Source of the DNA: an uncultured Oscillospiraceae bacterium | GTDB lineage: Bacteria > Bacillota > Clostridia > Oscillospirales > Acutalibacteraceae | Reading direction: 5' to 3' | DNA: 64,000 nt | NCBI GenBank assembly: GCA_900540535.1 | Contig: UQGM01000001.1 | Span: forward strand, 1-64,000 | Part shown: one piece after another, positions 8,965-17,572 of the stretch | Layout: each line of letters opens with the position of its first letter | How positions within the stretch are numbered: the first letter of the stretch is position 1 | The notes under the pieces: model-generated | What the model saw: only the letters and a program-made list of their open reading frames with translations | The model's database searches: none | What the model was told of the DNA's origin: nothing | Position numbers and translations under genes: made by a program

Positions 8965-9858
8965 ATGCTCAGCGGAATAATATGTCTCGATAAGCCGGAG
9001 GGCATAACCTCCTTTTCTGCCGTAAGGGCAGTGAGAAGAATAACAGGTGAAAAAAAGGTGGGTCATGCAGGCACTCTCGACCCCATGGCAACGGGAGTTT
9101 TGCCGGTATTTATGGGAGCGGCCACAAGATTTATTGAGCTTCTTCCCGACCACGGCAAAAGCTACCGTGCAGGAGTGCGTCCCGGCATAACCACCGACAC
9201 TCTCGATATTACGGGAACTGTCACAGGGGGCTCGGCTCCGTCCTTTACAAAGGAAGAGCTTCTGGCTGTTCTTGACTCTTTCAAGGGAAAACAGCTTCAG
9301 CTTCCGCCAATGTACTCTGCCATAAGCAAAAACGGAGTGCGTCTTTATGACCTTGCAAGGCAGGGCATAGAGGTTGAAAGGGAGAAAAGGGAGATTGAAA
9401 TAAATTCCTTGGAGCTCATAGACTTTAACCCTGAAACCCATGAATTTATAATTGACGTAAAATGCTCAAAGGGCACTTACATCCGCTCTTTGGCATCGGA
9501 TATAGGGGAAACATTGGGCTGCGGCGCAGCGCTTTATTCCCTTCGCAGAACTTCTGCCTGCGGATTTGATATTTCTTCGGCGGTCACAATTGAAGAGCTC
9601 GAAAAGAGCGAAAATCCCGAATGTCATATAATCCCCGTATGGCAGGCTTTCAGCGAGTATCCCGCAATATACGTTTCCCCCGCTCAGGCAAAACGCTTTG
9701 CAAACGGCGGAGGACTCAGCATCCAAAGGCTTAAAGCCAAGGTAAATACAGGATATTACAGAGTGTTTTCCCCCGAAAAAGCCTTTCTCGGAATAGGTGA
9801 AGTCACCGCAAATTCCGACGAAATGGCGGTAAAGCGTGTATATACGGGAAACGGATAA
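8965..9858 (+). CDS. truB: tRNA pseudouridine(55) synthase TruB
   Basis: The 297-residue TruB has the family start GIICLDKPEGITSF and the catalytic segment KKVGHAGTLDPMATGVLP, in which the Asp near residue 38 is the catalytic residue. Later the CSKGTYIRSLASDIG motif is present. TruB makes pseudouridine 55 in the T loop of tRNAs. A C-terminal PUA-like domain follows. It is in the operon 14 bases after nrnA. Confidence 0.96.
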   Translation: MLSGIICLDKPEGITSFSAVRAVRRITGEKKVGHAGTLDPMATGVLPVFMGAATRFIELLPDHGKSYRAGVRPGITTDTLDITGTVTGGSAPSFTKEELLAVLDSFKGKQLQLPPMYSAISKNGVRLYDLARQGIEVEREKREIEINSLELIDFNPETHEFIIDVKCSKGTYIRSLASDIGETLGCGAALYSLRRTSACGFDISSAVTIEELEKSENPECHIIPVWQAFSEYPAIYVSPAQAKRFANGGGLSIQRLKAKVNTGYYRVFSPEKAFLGIGEVTANSDEMAVKRVYTGNG

Positions 9859-9897
9859 TTTTAAACATAAAATACAGGCAGAAAGGAGCGCAGACAA

Positions 9898-10845
9898 ATG
9901 GCAATTACCTTTAAAGATGTACCCTCTCAGGGCGTCAGCGTTGCCCTTGGTAACTTCGACGGCGTACACAGAGGTCATCTTGCAGTTATAAATAACGCCG
10001 TAAAAATTGCAGAGGAAAAAGGATGCGTTCCATGTGCTCTCCTGTTTAACCGTCATCCTATGGCGGATTTAAAAGGTTCGGCTCCGCCCTCTCTTATGAC
10101 AAGGGATATGCAGGACAGAGCCTTAAAAAAAGCCGGTATAGAAAAAATTTTCAGACTGGATTTTTCAGATATACGGCATATGCCTCCTGAGGATTTTGTA
10201 AAGGAAATACTTTTTTCCGCTCTGGGGGCAAAGGGAATAGCCTGCGGCTACAATTACCGTTTCGGAGAAAATGCCGCCGGCACAACCGAAACACTCAGCC
10301 GTTTATGTGAAGAATCCGGAACTGAGCTAAGAATAGCTCCTAAAGTTGAGGTGGACGGTATACCCGTCAGCTCAACGGCAATACGCTCCGCTTTGGAAAA
10401 AGGCGATGTAAACCTTGCAAACAGGCTTTTAGGCAGACTTTTTTCCTATGATTTTACCGTTATAAGCGGCGACAGGCGAGGCCGTCTTTTAGGAGCCCCT
10501 ACAATAAACCAGCATTTCCCCGAAGGCTTTGTAACTCCACGTTTCGGAGTTTATGCCGCCGCTGCATTTGTTGACGGAGCACTTCATCCGGCAGTTACAA
10601 ACTTCGGAATACGCCCCACCATAGGCACAAATTCCCTGAGAAGCGAAACGTGCATACTGGATTTTTCCGGCGACCTTTACGGCTGCAACGTGCCCGTGGG
10701 ACTTATAGCGTTTTTAAGGGATGAAATAAAATTCTCCGACCTTGATGAGCTTGGCAGGCAGATTGCCTCCGACGGAGAAAAAGCGAGAAAGATTTTTGAG
10801 GAGTTTTCGGCTGAACATGGAACAGATAAAAGCGATATTTTTTGA
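9898..10845 (+). CDS. ribF: Bifunctional riboflavin kinase/FAD synthetase RibF
   Basis: 315 residues in two domains. The N-terminal nucleotidyltransferase carries VALGNFDGVHRGHLAVI and GYNYRFGENAAG (about residues 10-185). The C-terminal riboflavin kinase has LLGAPTINQHFP and PRFGVYA, matching the Mg-ATP/riboflavin site. It converts riboflavin to FMN and FAD. It follows truB in the standard operon order and has an AAAGGAG RBS. No FMN riboswitch is visible before it. Confidence 0.95.
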   Translation: MAITFKDVPSQGVSVALGNFDGVHRGHLAVINNAVKIAEEKGCVPCALLFNRHPMADLKGSAPPSLMTRDMQDRALKKAGIEKIFRLDFSDIRHMPPEDFVKEILFSALGAKGIACGYNYRFGENAAGTTETLSRLCEESGTELRIAPKVEVDGIPVSSTAIRSALEKGDVNLANRLLGRLFSYDFTVISGDRRGRLLGAPTINQHFPEGFVTPRFGVYAAAAFVDGALHPAVTNFGIRPTIGTNSLRSETCILDFSGDLYGCNVPVGLIAFLRDEIKFSDLDELGRQIASDGEKARKIFEEFSAEHGTDKSDIF

Positions 10846-11500
10846 TTACGACGACACTTTACAGGACAGAACCGCTGCATACAGAATATTCTGCATGAGA
10901 TTTTTGGAAAAATATTTCCCCGAAAAAACTCAGGCTGAAAAAGAGATAATGGCAGATCAGATGGATGAGCACATCGACGGAGGTTATATGTCAAGGGAGC
11001 TTTATTTCCCCATTCTCTTTGACCTCTGGCATTGGGAGAATCATCCGCCTCTTGAAAGCCTTTGCCGTGAATTCAATCTTATATACGGCGAAAAGACAGT
11101 GCTTTTCCCTGAGGCCATTCCTGTACTCACAGAACTTAAAAAGAGAGGATATATTCTCGGAATAATCACAAACGGTGTTTCCGTACTTCAGAACATGAAG
11201 CTTGACACCTCAGGCATAAGACCTTTCTTTTCTTCAATCACTGTTTCCGGCGACTGCGAATTTGCAAAACCCGATGTTCGTATTTTCGAGCTTGGAGCCG
11301 AAAAAGCAGGACTCAAGCCCTCTGAATGCGCCTTTATAGGAGATCATCCCGTCAACGACATCAAGGGCGCAATGGATTCCGGAATGACGCCCATAAGAAT
11401 GAATTTCGGCACATTTAAGGATCAGGGAATGTTTGAGGGCGTAAAGGTTATAGAAAACCTCAACGAGCTTCTTGAAATTTTCCAAAAACCCGCTGTTTAA
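10817..11500 (+). CDS. HAD-superfamily hydrolase, YjjG/PyrP-like
   Basis: A 227-residue HAD phosphatase with all motifs: IFFDYDDTL (DxD, about 8-16), GIITNGV, KPDVRIFE and FIGDHPVNDIKGA. The cap is the C1 helical type, so small phosphometabolites such as nucleotide monophosphates or sugar phosphates are likely substrates. The start at 10817 overlaps ribF by 29 bases, with GAGGAG upstream. Earlier in-frame starts would add an unlike leader. This ending of the operon suggests flavin or nucleotide housekeeping, but the substrate cannot be read from sequence. Confidence 0.85.
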   Translation: MEQIKAIFFDYDDTLQDRTAAYRIFCMRFLEKYFPEKTQAEKEIMADQMDEHIDGGYMSRELYFPILFDLWHWENHPPLESLCREFNLIYGEKTVLFPEAIPVLTELKKRGYILGIITNGVSVLQNMKLDTSGIRPFFSSITVSGDCEFAKPDVRIFELGAEKAGLKPSECAFIGDHPVNDIKGAMDSGMTPIRMNFGTFKDQGMFEGVKVIENLNELLEIFQKPAV

Positions 11501-11532
11501 AGCCTTACGGTATATACACAAAGCGTATTTTA

Positions 11533-11541
11533 TGGTATAAT
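11533..11541 (+). promoter_or_regulatory. Extended -10 promoter for the GNAT gene
   Basis: TGGTATAAT is an extended -10 (TGnTATAAT). The -35 region at the expected spacing (TATACA) is weak, as is common for extended -10 promoters. Confidence 0.5.
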
Positions 11542-11567
11542 TTTTTGATGTATTTTTTGGAGGAAAT

Positions 11568-12080
11568 ATGCTTGTTATCAGAGAAGAAACTCCAGCTGAC
11601 TACAAAAAAGTATATTTGCTTATAAAAACAGCATTTGCTTCGGCAGAACATGCCGACGGCAATGAACAGGATCTTGTAAATGAACTTCGTAAAAGCGAAA
11701 GCTTTATACCGTCACTTTCCCTTGTTGCGGAAAAAGATGGTGTTCTGGCTGGGTATATCCTCTTTACAAAGCTTAAAGCTGGTGAAGAAACACCTTTGGC
11801 GCTGGCTCCTCTTGCCGTTCTCCCGGAGTTTCAGAAACAGGGCATAGGCTCAGCTCTCATAAAAGAGGGACATAAACGGGCGAAAGAAATGGGATACCGT
11901 TTTTCCGTTGTTCTGGGCAGTGAAAAATATTATCCGAAATTCGGATATGTACCTGCTTCCCGATACGGTATCAAAGCACCTTTTGACGTGCCCGACGAAA
12001 ACTTTATGGCAATTAATCTGAAAGGCGACAGCGCAAAGCTTAACGCTCAGGTTATTTACGATAAAGCTTTTGGAATCTGA
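11568..12080 (+). CDS. GNAT N-acetyltransferase (YhbS-like)
   Basis: A 170-residue GCN5-related acetyltransferase. The acetyl-CoA pyrophosphate loop is APLAVLPEFQKQGIGSALI (QxxGxG pattern, about 82-100), and VVLGSEKYYPKFGYVPAS is typical of the YhbS/predicted acetyltransferase group. The substrate is unknown. It has a GGAGG RBS, its own extended -10 promoter and no operon partner. Confidence 0.88.
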   Translation: MLVIREETPADYKKVYLLIKTAFASAEHADGNEQDLVNELRKSESFIPSLSLVAEKDGVLAGYILFTKLKAGEETPLALAPLAVLPEFQKQGIGSALIKEGHKRAKEMGYRFSVVLGSEKYYPKFGYVPASRYGIKAPFDVPDENFMAINLKGDSAKLNAQVIYDKAFGI

Positions 12081-12189
12081 AAACAGAGAAAATTTTAAAC
12101 ATTTTCCACATTAATCAGTCTTTTACGGCTCTGCCGTTAATTATAAACTTTAGTATATTGAAAAAATATTGATAAAGGAAGGTATCTGC

Positions 12190-13965
12190 ATGTCACAGAG
12201 ATACAGAACTCACACCTGCGGCCAGTTGACCGAGGCAAACTTTAACGAAACCGTGCGCCTTGCCGGTTGGGTAGAAACAATCAGAGACCACGGCGGCGTT
12301 GCTTTCATCGACCTGCGTGACCAGTACGGCGTAACTCAGGTTGTTGTAAACGATGCTTCTCTTTTGAACGATCTCCACAAAGAGACGGTAATTTCAGCTG
12401 AGGGCGTAGTTGTAGCCCGTGACGAGGATACCGTAAACCCCAAAATCCCCACAGGCCGCCTTGAAGTAAGAGCCGACAAAGTTGAAATTCTCGGCAATTG
12501 CAGCGCTGCTCTTCCCTTTGACGTTCAGTCCTCTCTCGAAACCCGTGAGGATGTACGCCTTAAATACCGTTTCCTTGACCTTAGAAACTCAAAGCTTCAT
12601 GAGAACATTCTCTTCCGCTCAAAGGTTGTAAGCTTCCTTCGCAGAGAGATGGAGGATATGGGCTTCTGTGAAATCACTACTCCCATTCTTACCTGTTCTT
12701 CACCTGAGGGAGCAAGAGACTACATCATCCCCTCAAGAAAACACGAGGGCAAGTTCTACGCTCTTCCCCAGGCTCCTCAGCAGTTTAAGCAGCTGCTTAT
12801 GGTTTCAGGCTTTGATAAGTATTTCCAGATTGCTCCCTGCTTTCGTGATGAGGACGCAAGAGCCGACCGCTCTCCGGGAGAATTCTATCAGCTCGACTTT
12901 GAAATGGCTTTTGCAACTCAGGAAGATGTCTTTGCAGTTGCAGAAAAAGTCCTTTACGATACATTCGCAACTTTCGGAAACGGCAAGCCCGTTTCTCCTG
13001 CACCGTTCCGCAGAATCCCTTTTGAAGAGGCAATGCTCAAATACGGTACAGATAAGCCCGACCTTCGCAATCCCCTTATAATCGAAGATCTTTCCGATTT
13101 CTTCGCAGACATCGACTTCAAGCCCTTCAAGAACAGACCTGTAAGAGGCATCGTAGTTCCCGGCTGTGCAAAGATGTCAAAGTCCTGGTTCGAGAAGATG
13201 CTCCAGTTCGCTCTCGACATCGGCATGAAGGGTCTCGGCTATCTCACAGTTCTTCCCGACGGCTCATTCAAGGGACCCATCGACAAGTTCCTGCCCCCCG
13301 AGAAGAAAACAGAGCTTACAAACCGTCTTTCACTTAAGACTGATGATACACTTTTCTTCATTTGCGACAATAAGACAATTGTTGACCGTCTTGCAGGTGA
13401 AATCCGCACAGAGCTTGGCAAGCGCATGGATTTAATCGACAAAGACCGCTTCGAGCTTTGCTTCATCACCGATTTCCCCATGTACGAGCGCAATGAAGAG
13501 GGCAAGCTTGACTTCACACACAATCCCTTCTCAATGCCTCAGGGTGGTATGGATGCACTCGTTAACGATGATCCTCTTACAATCAAGGCATATCAGTATG
13601 ATATCGTCTGCAACGGCGTTGAGCTTTCCTCTGGCGCTGTAAGAAACCATCGTCCCGAAATCATGATAAAAGCTTTCGAGCTTGCAGGATACACTGCTGA
13701 AGAGGTCGAAAAGAGATTCGGCGCTTTGTTCAACGCTTTCCACTACGGTGCTCCGCCTCATGCAGGTATGGCTCCCGGCGTTGACCGTATGATCATGCTT
13801 CTTAAGGACGAGGAGAGCATCAGAGAGGTTATTGCATTCCCCATGAACTCAAACGCTCAGGATCTTCTTCTGGGAGCTCCCGGAACAGTTACAGAACAGC
13901 AGCTTCGTGAGGTTCACATCAAACTCAGAAGGCAGGCTGAGCCTGCACCCAAGTCGCAAAATTAA
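12190..13965 (+). CDS. aspS: Aspartyl-tRNA synthetase
   Basis: A 591-residue bacterial-type AspRS: N-terminal OB-fold anticodon domain (about 1-105), class II catalytic core with motif 2 FRDEDARADRSPGEFYQLD, a GAD insertion domain, and motif 3 GMAPGVDRMIMLL. It charges tRNA-Asp; whether it also charges tRNA-Asn cannot be told, but GatCAB nearby makes that possible. ATG 12190 is preferred over 12169 because AAGGAAGG (12174-12181) precedes it. No T-box is visible upstream. The final residues QAEPAPKSQN lie in a repeat unit. Confidence 0.96.
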   Translation: MSQRYRTHTCGQLTEANFNETVRLAGWVETIRDHGGVAFIDLRDQYGVTQVVVNDASLLNDLHKETVISAEGVVVARDEDTVNPKIPTGRLEVRADKVEILGNCSAALPFDVQSSLETREDVRLKYRFLDLRNSKLHENILFRSKVVSFLRREMEDMGFCEITTPILTCSSPEGARDYIIPSRKHEGKFYALPQAPQQFKQLLMVSGFDKYFQIAPCFRDEDARADRSPGEFYQLDFEMAFATQEDVFAVAEKVLYDTFATFGNGKPVSPAPFRRIPFEEAMLKYGTDKPDLRNPLIIEDLSDFFADIDFKPFKNRPVRGIVVPGCAKMSKSWFEKMLQFALDIGMKGLGYLTVLPDGSFKGPIDKFLPPEKKTELTNRLSLKTDDTLFFICDNKTIVDRLAGEIRTELGKRMDLIDKDRFELCFITDFPMYERNEEGKLDFTHNPFSMPQGGMDALVNDDPLTIKAYQYDIVCNGVELSSGAVRNHRPEIMIKAFELAGYTAEEVEKRFGALFNAFHYGAPPHAGMAPGVDRMIMLLKDEESIREVIAFPMNSNAQDLLLGAPGTVTEQQLREVHIKLRRQAEPAPKSQN

Positions 13966-14180
13966 TTGTGGGCGAACAAAAAGTTTTATCGCCTGCGTTT
14001 AAATCATACCGTAGGCAGATAACAGACTGAGCCTGGCAGCGTAACGCAGCACCCAAGTCGCACATCAAATTGTGCGTAAACAACAGCTTTATCGCCTGCG
14101 ATGAGATTACACCGCAGGCAGTTAAATACAAAAGCACGCACACACCAAGTGTGCGAATTAAATGCGGCATTATGCCGCTG
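13932..14180. repeat. Repeat block B at the aspS 3' end
   Basis: Two hairpin-tag units and related modules. The first is a GCAGGCTGAGCCTGC hairpin (13932-13946) with the tag ACCCAAGTCGCA (13947-13958). The second is GCAGCGTAACGCAGC (14036-14050, one mismatched pair) with the tag at 14051-14062. Between and after them come TTTTATCGCCTGCG segments (13984-13997, 14088-14101) and ACACACCAAGTGTGCG (14141-14156), then GCGGCATTATGCCGC (14164-14178) just before the gatC RBS. The first hairpin is inside aspS. Confidence 0.85.
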
Positions 14181-14194
14181 TAGGGAGGATTTAA

Positions 14195-14482
14195 ATGCAG
14201 ATTACATCAGAGCTTATAAGCTATCTGGAGTCTTTAGGAAGAATAAGACTTACCGAGGAGGAACGCAAAAATTCCGAAAAGGATTTGCAGGATATTCTTT
14301 CCTATATTGACACTCTTAATCAGCTTGATACCGAGGGAGTTGAACCCCTCTCACATTCATTCCCTGTAACAAACGTTTTCAGCACTGTTGAAGAGCCTTT
14401 CTCAATGGATCGTGATCTTATCCTTGAGAACGCTCCCGAAAGCGAAAACGGATGCTTCAGAGTTCCCAAAACCGTAGAATGA
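14195..14482 (+). CDS. gatC: Asp/Glu-tRNA(Asn/Gln) amidotransferase subunit C
   Basis: The 95-residue GatC carries the family pattern ISYLESLGRIRLTEEERKNSEKDLQDILSYIDTLNQLDTEGVEPLSH. GatC is the small subunit that wraps the GatA-GatB interface. It has a strong RBS (GGGAGG) immediately after repeat block B, and ends 13 bases before gatA. Confidence 0.93.
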   Translation: MQITSELISYLESLGRIRLTEEERKNSEKDLQDILSYIDTLNQLDTEGVEPLSHSFPVTNVFSTVEEPFSMDRDLILENAPESENGCFRVPKTVE

Positions 14483-14495
14483 GAGGAGGAGAAAA

Positions 14496-15965
14496 ATGTC
14501 AGCTAAAATAAACACACTGGGCGCACTGGAAACAGCTGAGCTCATTAAAAAAAGAGAAATATCAGTCAAAGAGGCTGTTTCTGCGGTAATCGCCGCAGCT
14601 GAGGAAAAGGACAAGGAGTACAACTGCTACGTAACCCTTTGCCCAGAAGATGCCCTTAAAAAAGCCGAAAAAGTTCAGGCTCTTATTGACTCAGGCGACA
14701 TTGATTCCCCTCTTGCAGGCGTTCCTGTTTCCGTTAAGGACAACATCTGCACAAAGGGCATAAGAACAACTTGCTCTTCAAAAATTCTCGGAAACTTTGT
14801 CCCTGTTTACAACGCAACTGTTGTAGATAAAATGGAAAAGGCCGGCATGATAACTGTCGGTAAGCTTAACATGGACGAGTTCGCCATGGGAAGTACCACC
14901 GAAACTTCATATTTCGGCCCCACAAAGAATCCCTGGGATACCTCCAAAGTTCCCGGCGGTTCCTCAGGCGGTGCCGCTGCATGTATAGCAGCCGATGAAG
15001 CCGTTGTAGCTCTCGGTTCAGATACAGGCGGATCAATCCGTCAGCCCTGTTCTTTCTGCGGTGTTACGGGACTTAAACCCACCTACGGCACAGTATCTCG
15101 TTACGGACTTGTAGCTTATGCTTCATCCCTTGACCAGATCGGCCCAGTAGGTAAAAATGTCGCTGACTGCGCCGCTGTTTATTCCGTAATTTCCGGCAAG
15201 GACGAAAAGGACAGCACTTCAATGGATTTTGCTCCCTTTGATTACAAAGCCGTATTGACAGGGGATATGAAGGGCAAGAAAATCGGTATTCCCGCAGATT
15301 ATCTCGGCGAGGGTCTTGCTCCCGACGTCAAGGAAGCTGTTATGAACGCCGCAAAGGTATTTGAAAACATGGGCGCAGAGGTTGAAATCTTCCCCATGCC
15401 CATTTCCGAATACGCAATTCCCACTTACTATATAATCGCTTCAGCTGAGGCATGCTCAAACCTTTCAAGATATGACGGCATCAAGTACGGATATGCAAGC
15501 CTCGATGCTGAAAATCTCCGTGAGCTCTATATAAAGAGCAGAAGCGAAGGCTTCGGCATGGAAGTAAAGCGCCGTATCATGCTTGGTAACTTCGTTCTCA
15601 GCTCCGGATACTACGATGCATACTATAAGAAAGCTCTTAAGGCTAAAAAGCTTGTTCAGAAAGCTTTCTTTGATGCCTTTGAAAAATATGATATGATCTT
15701 AGGCCCCGTCGCTCCCACTACGGCTCTTAAAATAGGCGAGAGCCTGAGCGATCCCCTTAAGATGTATCTGGGCGACATCTATACAGTTATGGTAAATATT
15801 GCGGGTCTTCCCAGTGCCGCCGTTCCCTGCGGATTCGACAGCGAGGGTATGCCCATAGGTATGCAGCTTATAGGCAAGCCTTTCGGCGAGACGGAAATTC
15901 TCCGTGCTGCCCACTGCTTTGAAAGCGCAACGGATTTTTCCGGTAAGCGTCCCGTGAAAGCGTAA
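14496..15965 (+). CDS. gatA: Asp/Glu-tRNA(Asn/Gln) amidotransferase subunit A
   Basis: A 489-residue amidase-signature protein. The Ser-cisSer-Lys triad is visible: the Lys in PVSVKDNI (about 79) and the serines in GGSSGGAAA and SDTGGSIRQP. It releases ammonia from glutamine, which GatB uses to amidate mischarged Asp-tRNA(Asn) and/or Glu-tRNA(Gln). It is co-transcribed with gatC and gatB. Confidence 0.96.
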   Translation: MSAKINTLGALETAELIKKREISVKEAVSAVIAAAEEKDKEYNCYVTLCPEDALKKAEKVQALIDSGDIDSPLAGVPVSVKDNICTKGIRTTCSSKILGNFVPVYNATVVDKMEKAGMITVGKLNMDEFAMGSTTETSYFGPTKNPWDTSKVPGGSSGGAAACIAADEAVVALGSDTGGSIRQPCSFCGVTGLKPTYGTVSRYGLVAYASSLDQIGPVGKNVADCAAVYSVISGKDEKDSTSMDFAPFDYKAVLTGDMKGKKIGIPADYLGEGLAPDVKEAVMNAAKVFENMGAEVEIFPMPISEYAIPTYYIIASAEACSNLSRYDGIKYGYASLDAENLRELYIKSRSEGFGMEVKRRIMLGNFVLSSGYYDAYYKKALKAKKLVQKAFFDAFEKYDMILGPVAPTTALKIGESLSDPLKMYLGDIYTVMVNIAGLPSAAVPCGFDSEGMPIGMQLIGKPFGETEILRAAHCFESATDFSGKRPVKA

Positions 15966-15979
15966 AGGAGGTTATCAGA

Positions 15980-17398
15980 ATGGATTTTGAAACAGTAATC
16001 GGTCTTGAAGTTCATACAGAGCTTGCAACAGACCATAAAATTTTCTGCGGCTGCTCCACAAAGTTCGGCGGAGAGCCCAATACCCATGTGTGCGAAATCT
16101 GTTCCGGTATGCCCGGCACTCTTCCCGTACTTAACAAGCAGGTTGTAGAGTTCGCCATGCGTGCGGGTCTTGCAACAAGCTGCACCATAACACGATACAA
16201 TAAATTCGACAGAAAGAATTACTTCTATCCCGACCTTCCCAAAGCTTATCAGATTTCACAGCTTTATCTGCCCATCTGCCAGAATGGATATATTGAGCTT
16301 GACAGCGGCAAGAAAATCCGCATTAAGGAAATCCACATGGAAGAGGATGCAGGTAAGCTTATCCATGACGAGTGGGAAGGCTGCACTCTTGTTGACTACA
16401 ACCGCTGCGGCGTTCCGCTTCTTGAAATAGTCAGTGAGCCTGATCTCAGCTCCGCTGCCGAGGTTCAGGAGTATCTCGAAAAGCTTCGTGCAATTCTCCA
16501 GTATACAAAGGTTTCTGACTGCAAGATGCAGGAGGGTTCACTTCGTGCCGACGTTAACCTTTCAGTCCGTGAAAGGGGAGCCAAGGAATACGGCGTAAGA
16601 ACAGAAATGAAGAACCTTAACTCTTTCAAGGCTATTACAAGAGCTATTGAAAGCGAAAGAGAAAGACAGATTGACGCAATCGAAAGCGGAGAGAAGATAG
16701 TTCAGGAAACCCGCCGCTGGGATGATTCAAAGGGCATAAGCTATGCAATGCGCTCCAAAGAGGACGCTCAGGACTATAAATATTTCCCTGAACCCGATAT
16801 TCCTCCCATTGAGATAAGCGACGAATGGCTCAGCTCTATTGAAGAGACTATGCCGGAGCTTCCCGACGCTAAGAAGGCAAGATACATTAACGAGCTTGGT
16901 CTTCCCGAATACGATACAGGCATTATCACAGGCTCAATTTATCTTGTTGATCTCTTTGAGGAAACCGCCGAGGTCTGCGGCAGCCCCACAGAGGCTGCAA
17001 AGTGGATTATGGGCGACCTTATGAAGCTCCTCAACGAAAGCGGCACTCTTCCCGAAGATATGAAGGTAAGCGGCAAAGCATTGGGTACAATTATTAAGAT
17101 GCTCGCTGAGCAGAAAATAAGCCGTGCCACAGCAAGAAAGGTCTTTGAAAAGGTATTTACCGATAACGTTGACCCTGAAAGCTATGTCAAAGAAAACAAT
17201 CTCGGAGTTATGACTGATACAGGCGCTATCCGTTCAGTTATCGAAAAGGTTGTAAGCGAAAATACAAAGTCAGTTGAAGAATACAAGAGCGGTAAGGAAA
17301 AGGCTATACAGTATCTTATAGGCCAGTCCATGAGAGCGCTGAGAGGTCAGGCTCCCGCTGCGGAAGTTACAAAGATTCTTCACGAAATCCTTGATTGA
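15980..17398 (+). CDS. gatB: Asp/Glu-tRNA(Asn/Gln) amidotransferase subunit B
   Basis: A 472-residue GatB. The N-terminal kinase-like cradle begins FETVIGLEVHTEL and contains the zinc-site cysteines CGC and CEIC (about 32-50). The C-terminal helical and YqeY tail ends QSMRALRGQAPAAEVTKILHEIL. It binds the mischarged tRNA and transfers the amide. It is the last gene of the gatCAB operon and is followed by a terminator. Confidence 0.97.
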   Translation: MDFETVIGLEVHTELATDHKIFCGCSTKFGGEPNTHVCEICSGMPGTLPVLNKQVVEFAMRAGLATSCTITRYNKFDRKNYFYPDLPKAYQISQLYLPICQNGYIELDSGKKIRIKEIHMEEDAGKLIHDEWEGCTLVDYNRCGVPLLEIVSEPDLSSAAEVQEYLEKLRAILQYTKVSDCKMQEGSLRADVNLSVRERGAKEYGVRTEMKNLNSFKAITRAIESERERQIDAIESGEKIVQETRRWDDSKGISYAMRSKEDAQDYKYFPEPDIPPIEISDEWLSSIEETMPELPDAKKARYINELGLPEYDTGIITGSIYLVDLFEETAEVCGSPTEAAKWIMGDLMKLLNESGTLPEDMKVSGKALGTIIKMLAEQKISRATARKVFEKVFTDNVDPESYVKENNLGVMTDTGAIRSVIEKVVSENTKSVEEYKSGKEKAIQYLIGQSMRALRGQAPAAEVTKILHEILD

Positions 17399-17415
17399 TA
17401 ATAAATATAATAAGT

Positions 17416-17460
17416 AAAGCTGTCTGCTTAGAGTTTCATTTGCAGACAGCTTTTTATTTT
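17416..17460 (+). terminator. Terminator after gatB
   Basis: A stem of AAAGCTGTCTGC and GCAGACAGC plus flanking T bases, with a 13-base loop and a T-rich tail (TTTTTATTTT). Confidence 0.9.
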
Positions 17461-17492
17461 GCTTTTTAGTTTTATCAATAATAATAGTAGTA

Positions 17493-17527
17493 AAAAATCC
17501 GCCTGAGTTTGTCACTCAGACGGATTT
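17493..17527 (-). terminator. Terminator for the minus-strand GPH transporter gene
   Basis: AAATCCGCCTGAGT pairs with ACTCAGACGGATTT (one bulge). On the minus strand the stem is followed by TTTTTTACTACT, so it ends the gene at 17573-20011. Confidence 0.8.
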
Positions 17528-17572
17528 GCTGTTTACTTAAGAAGAAATTTTTCTAAGAACCGGACTTAATTA

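Noticed and set aside
12081..12189. T-box or other tRNA-sensing leader before aspS
   Set aside because: No TGGNACC T-box sequence or long leader is present.
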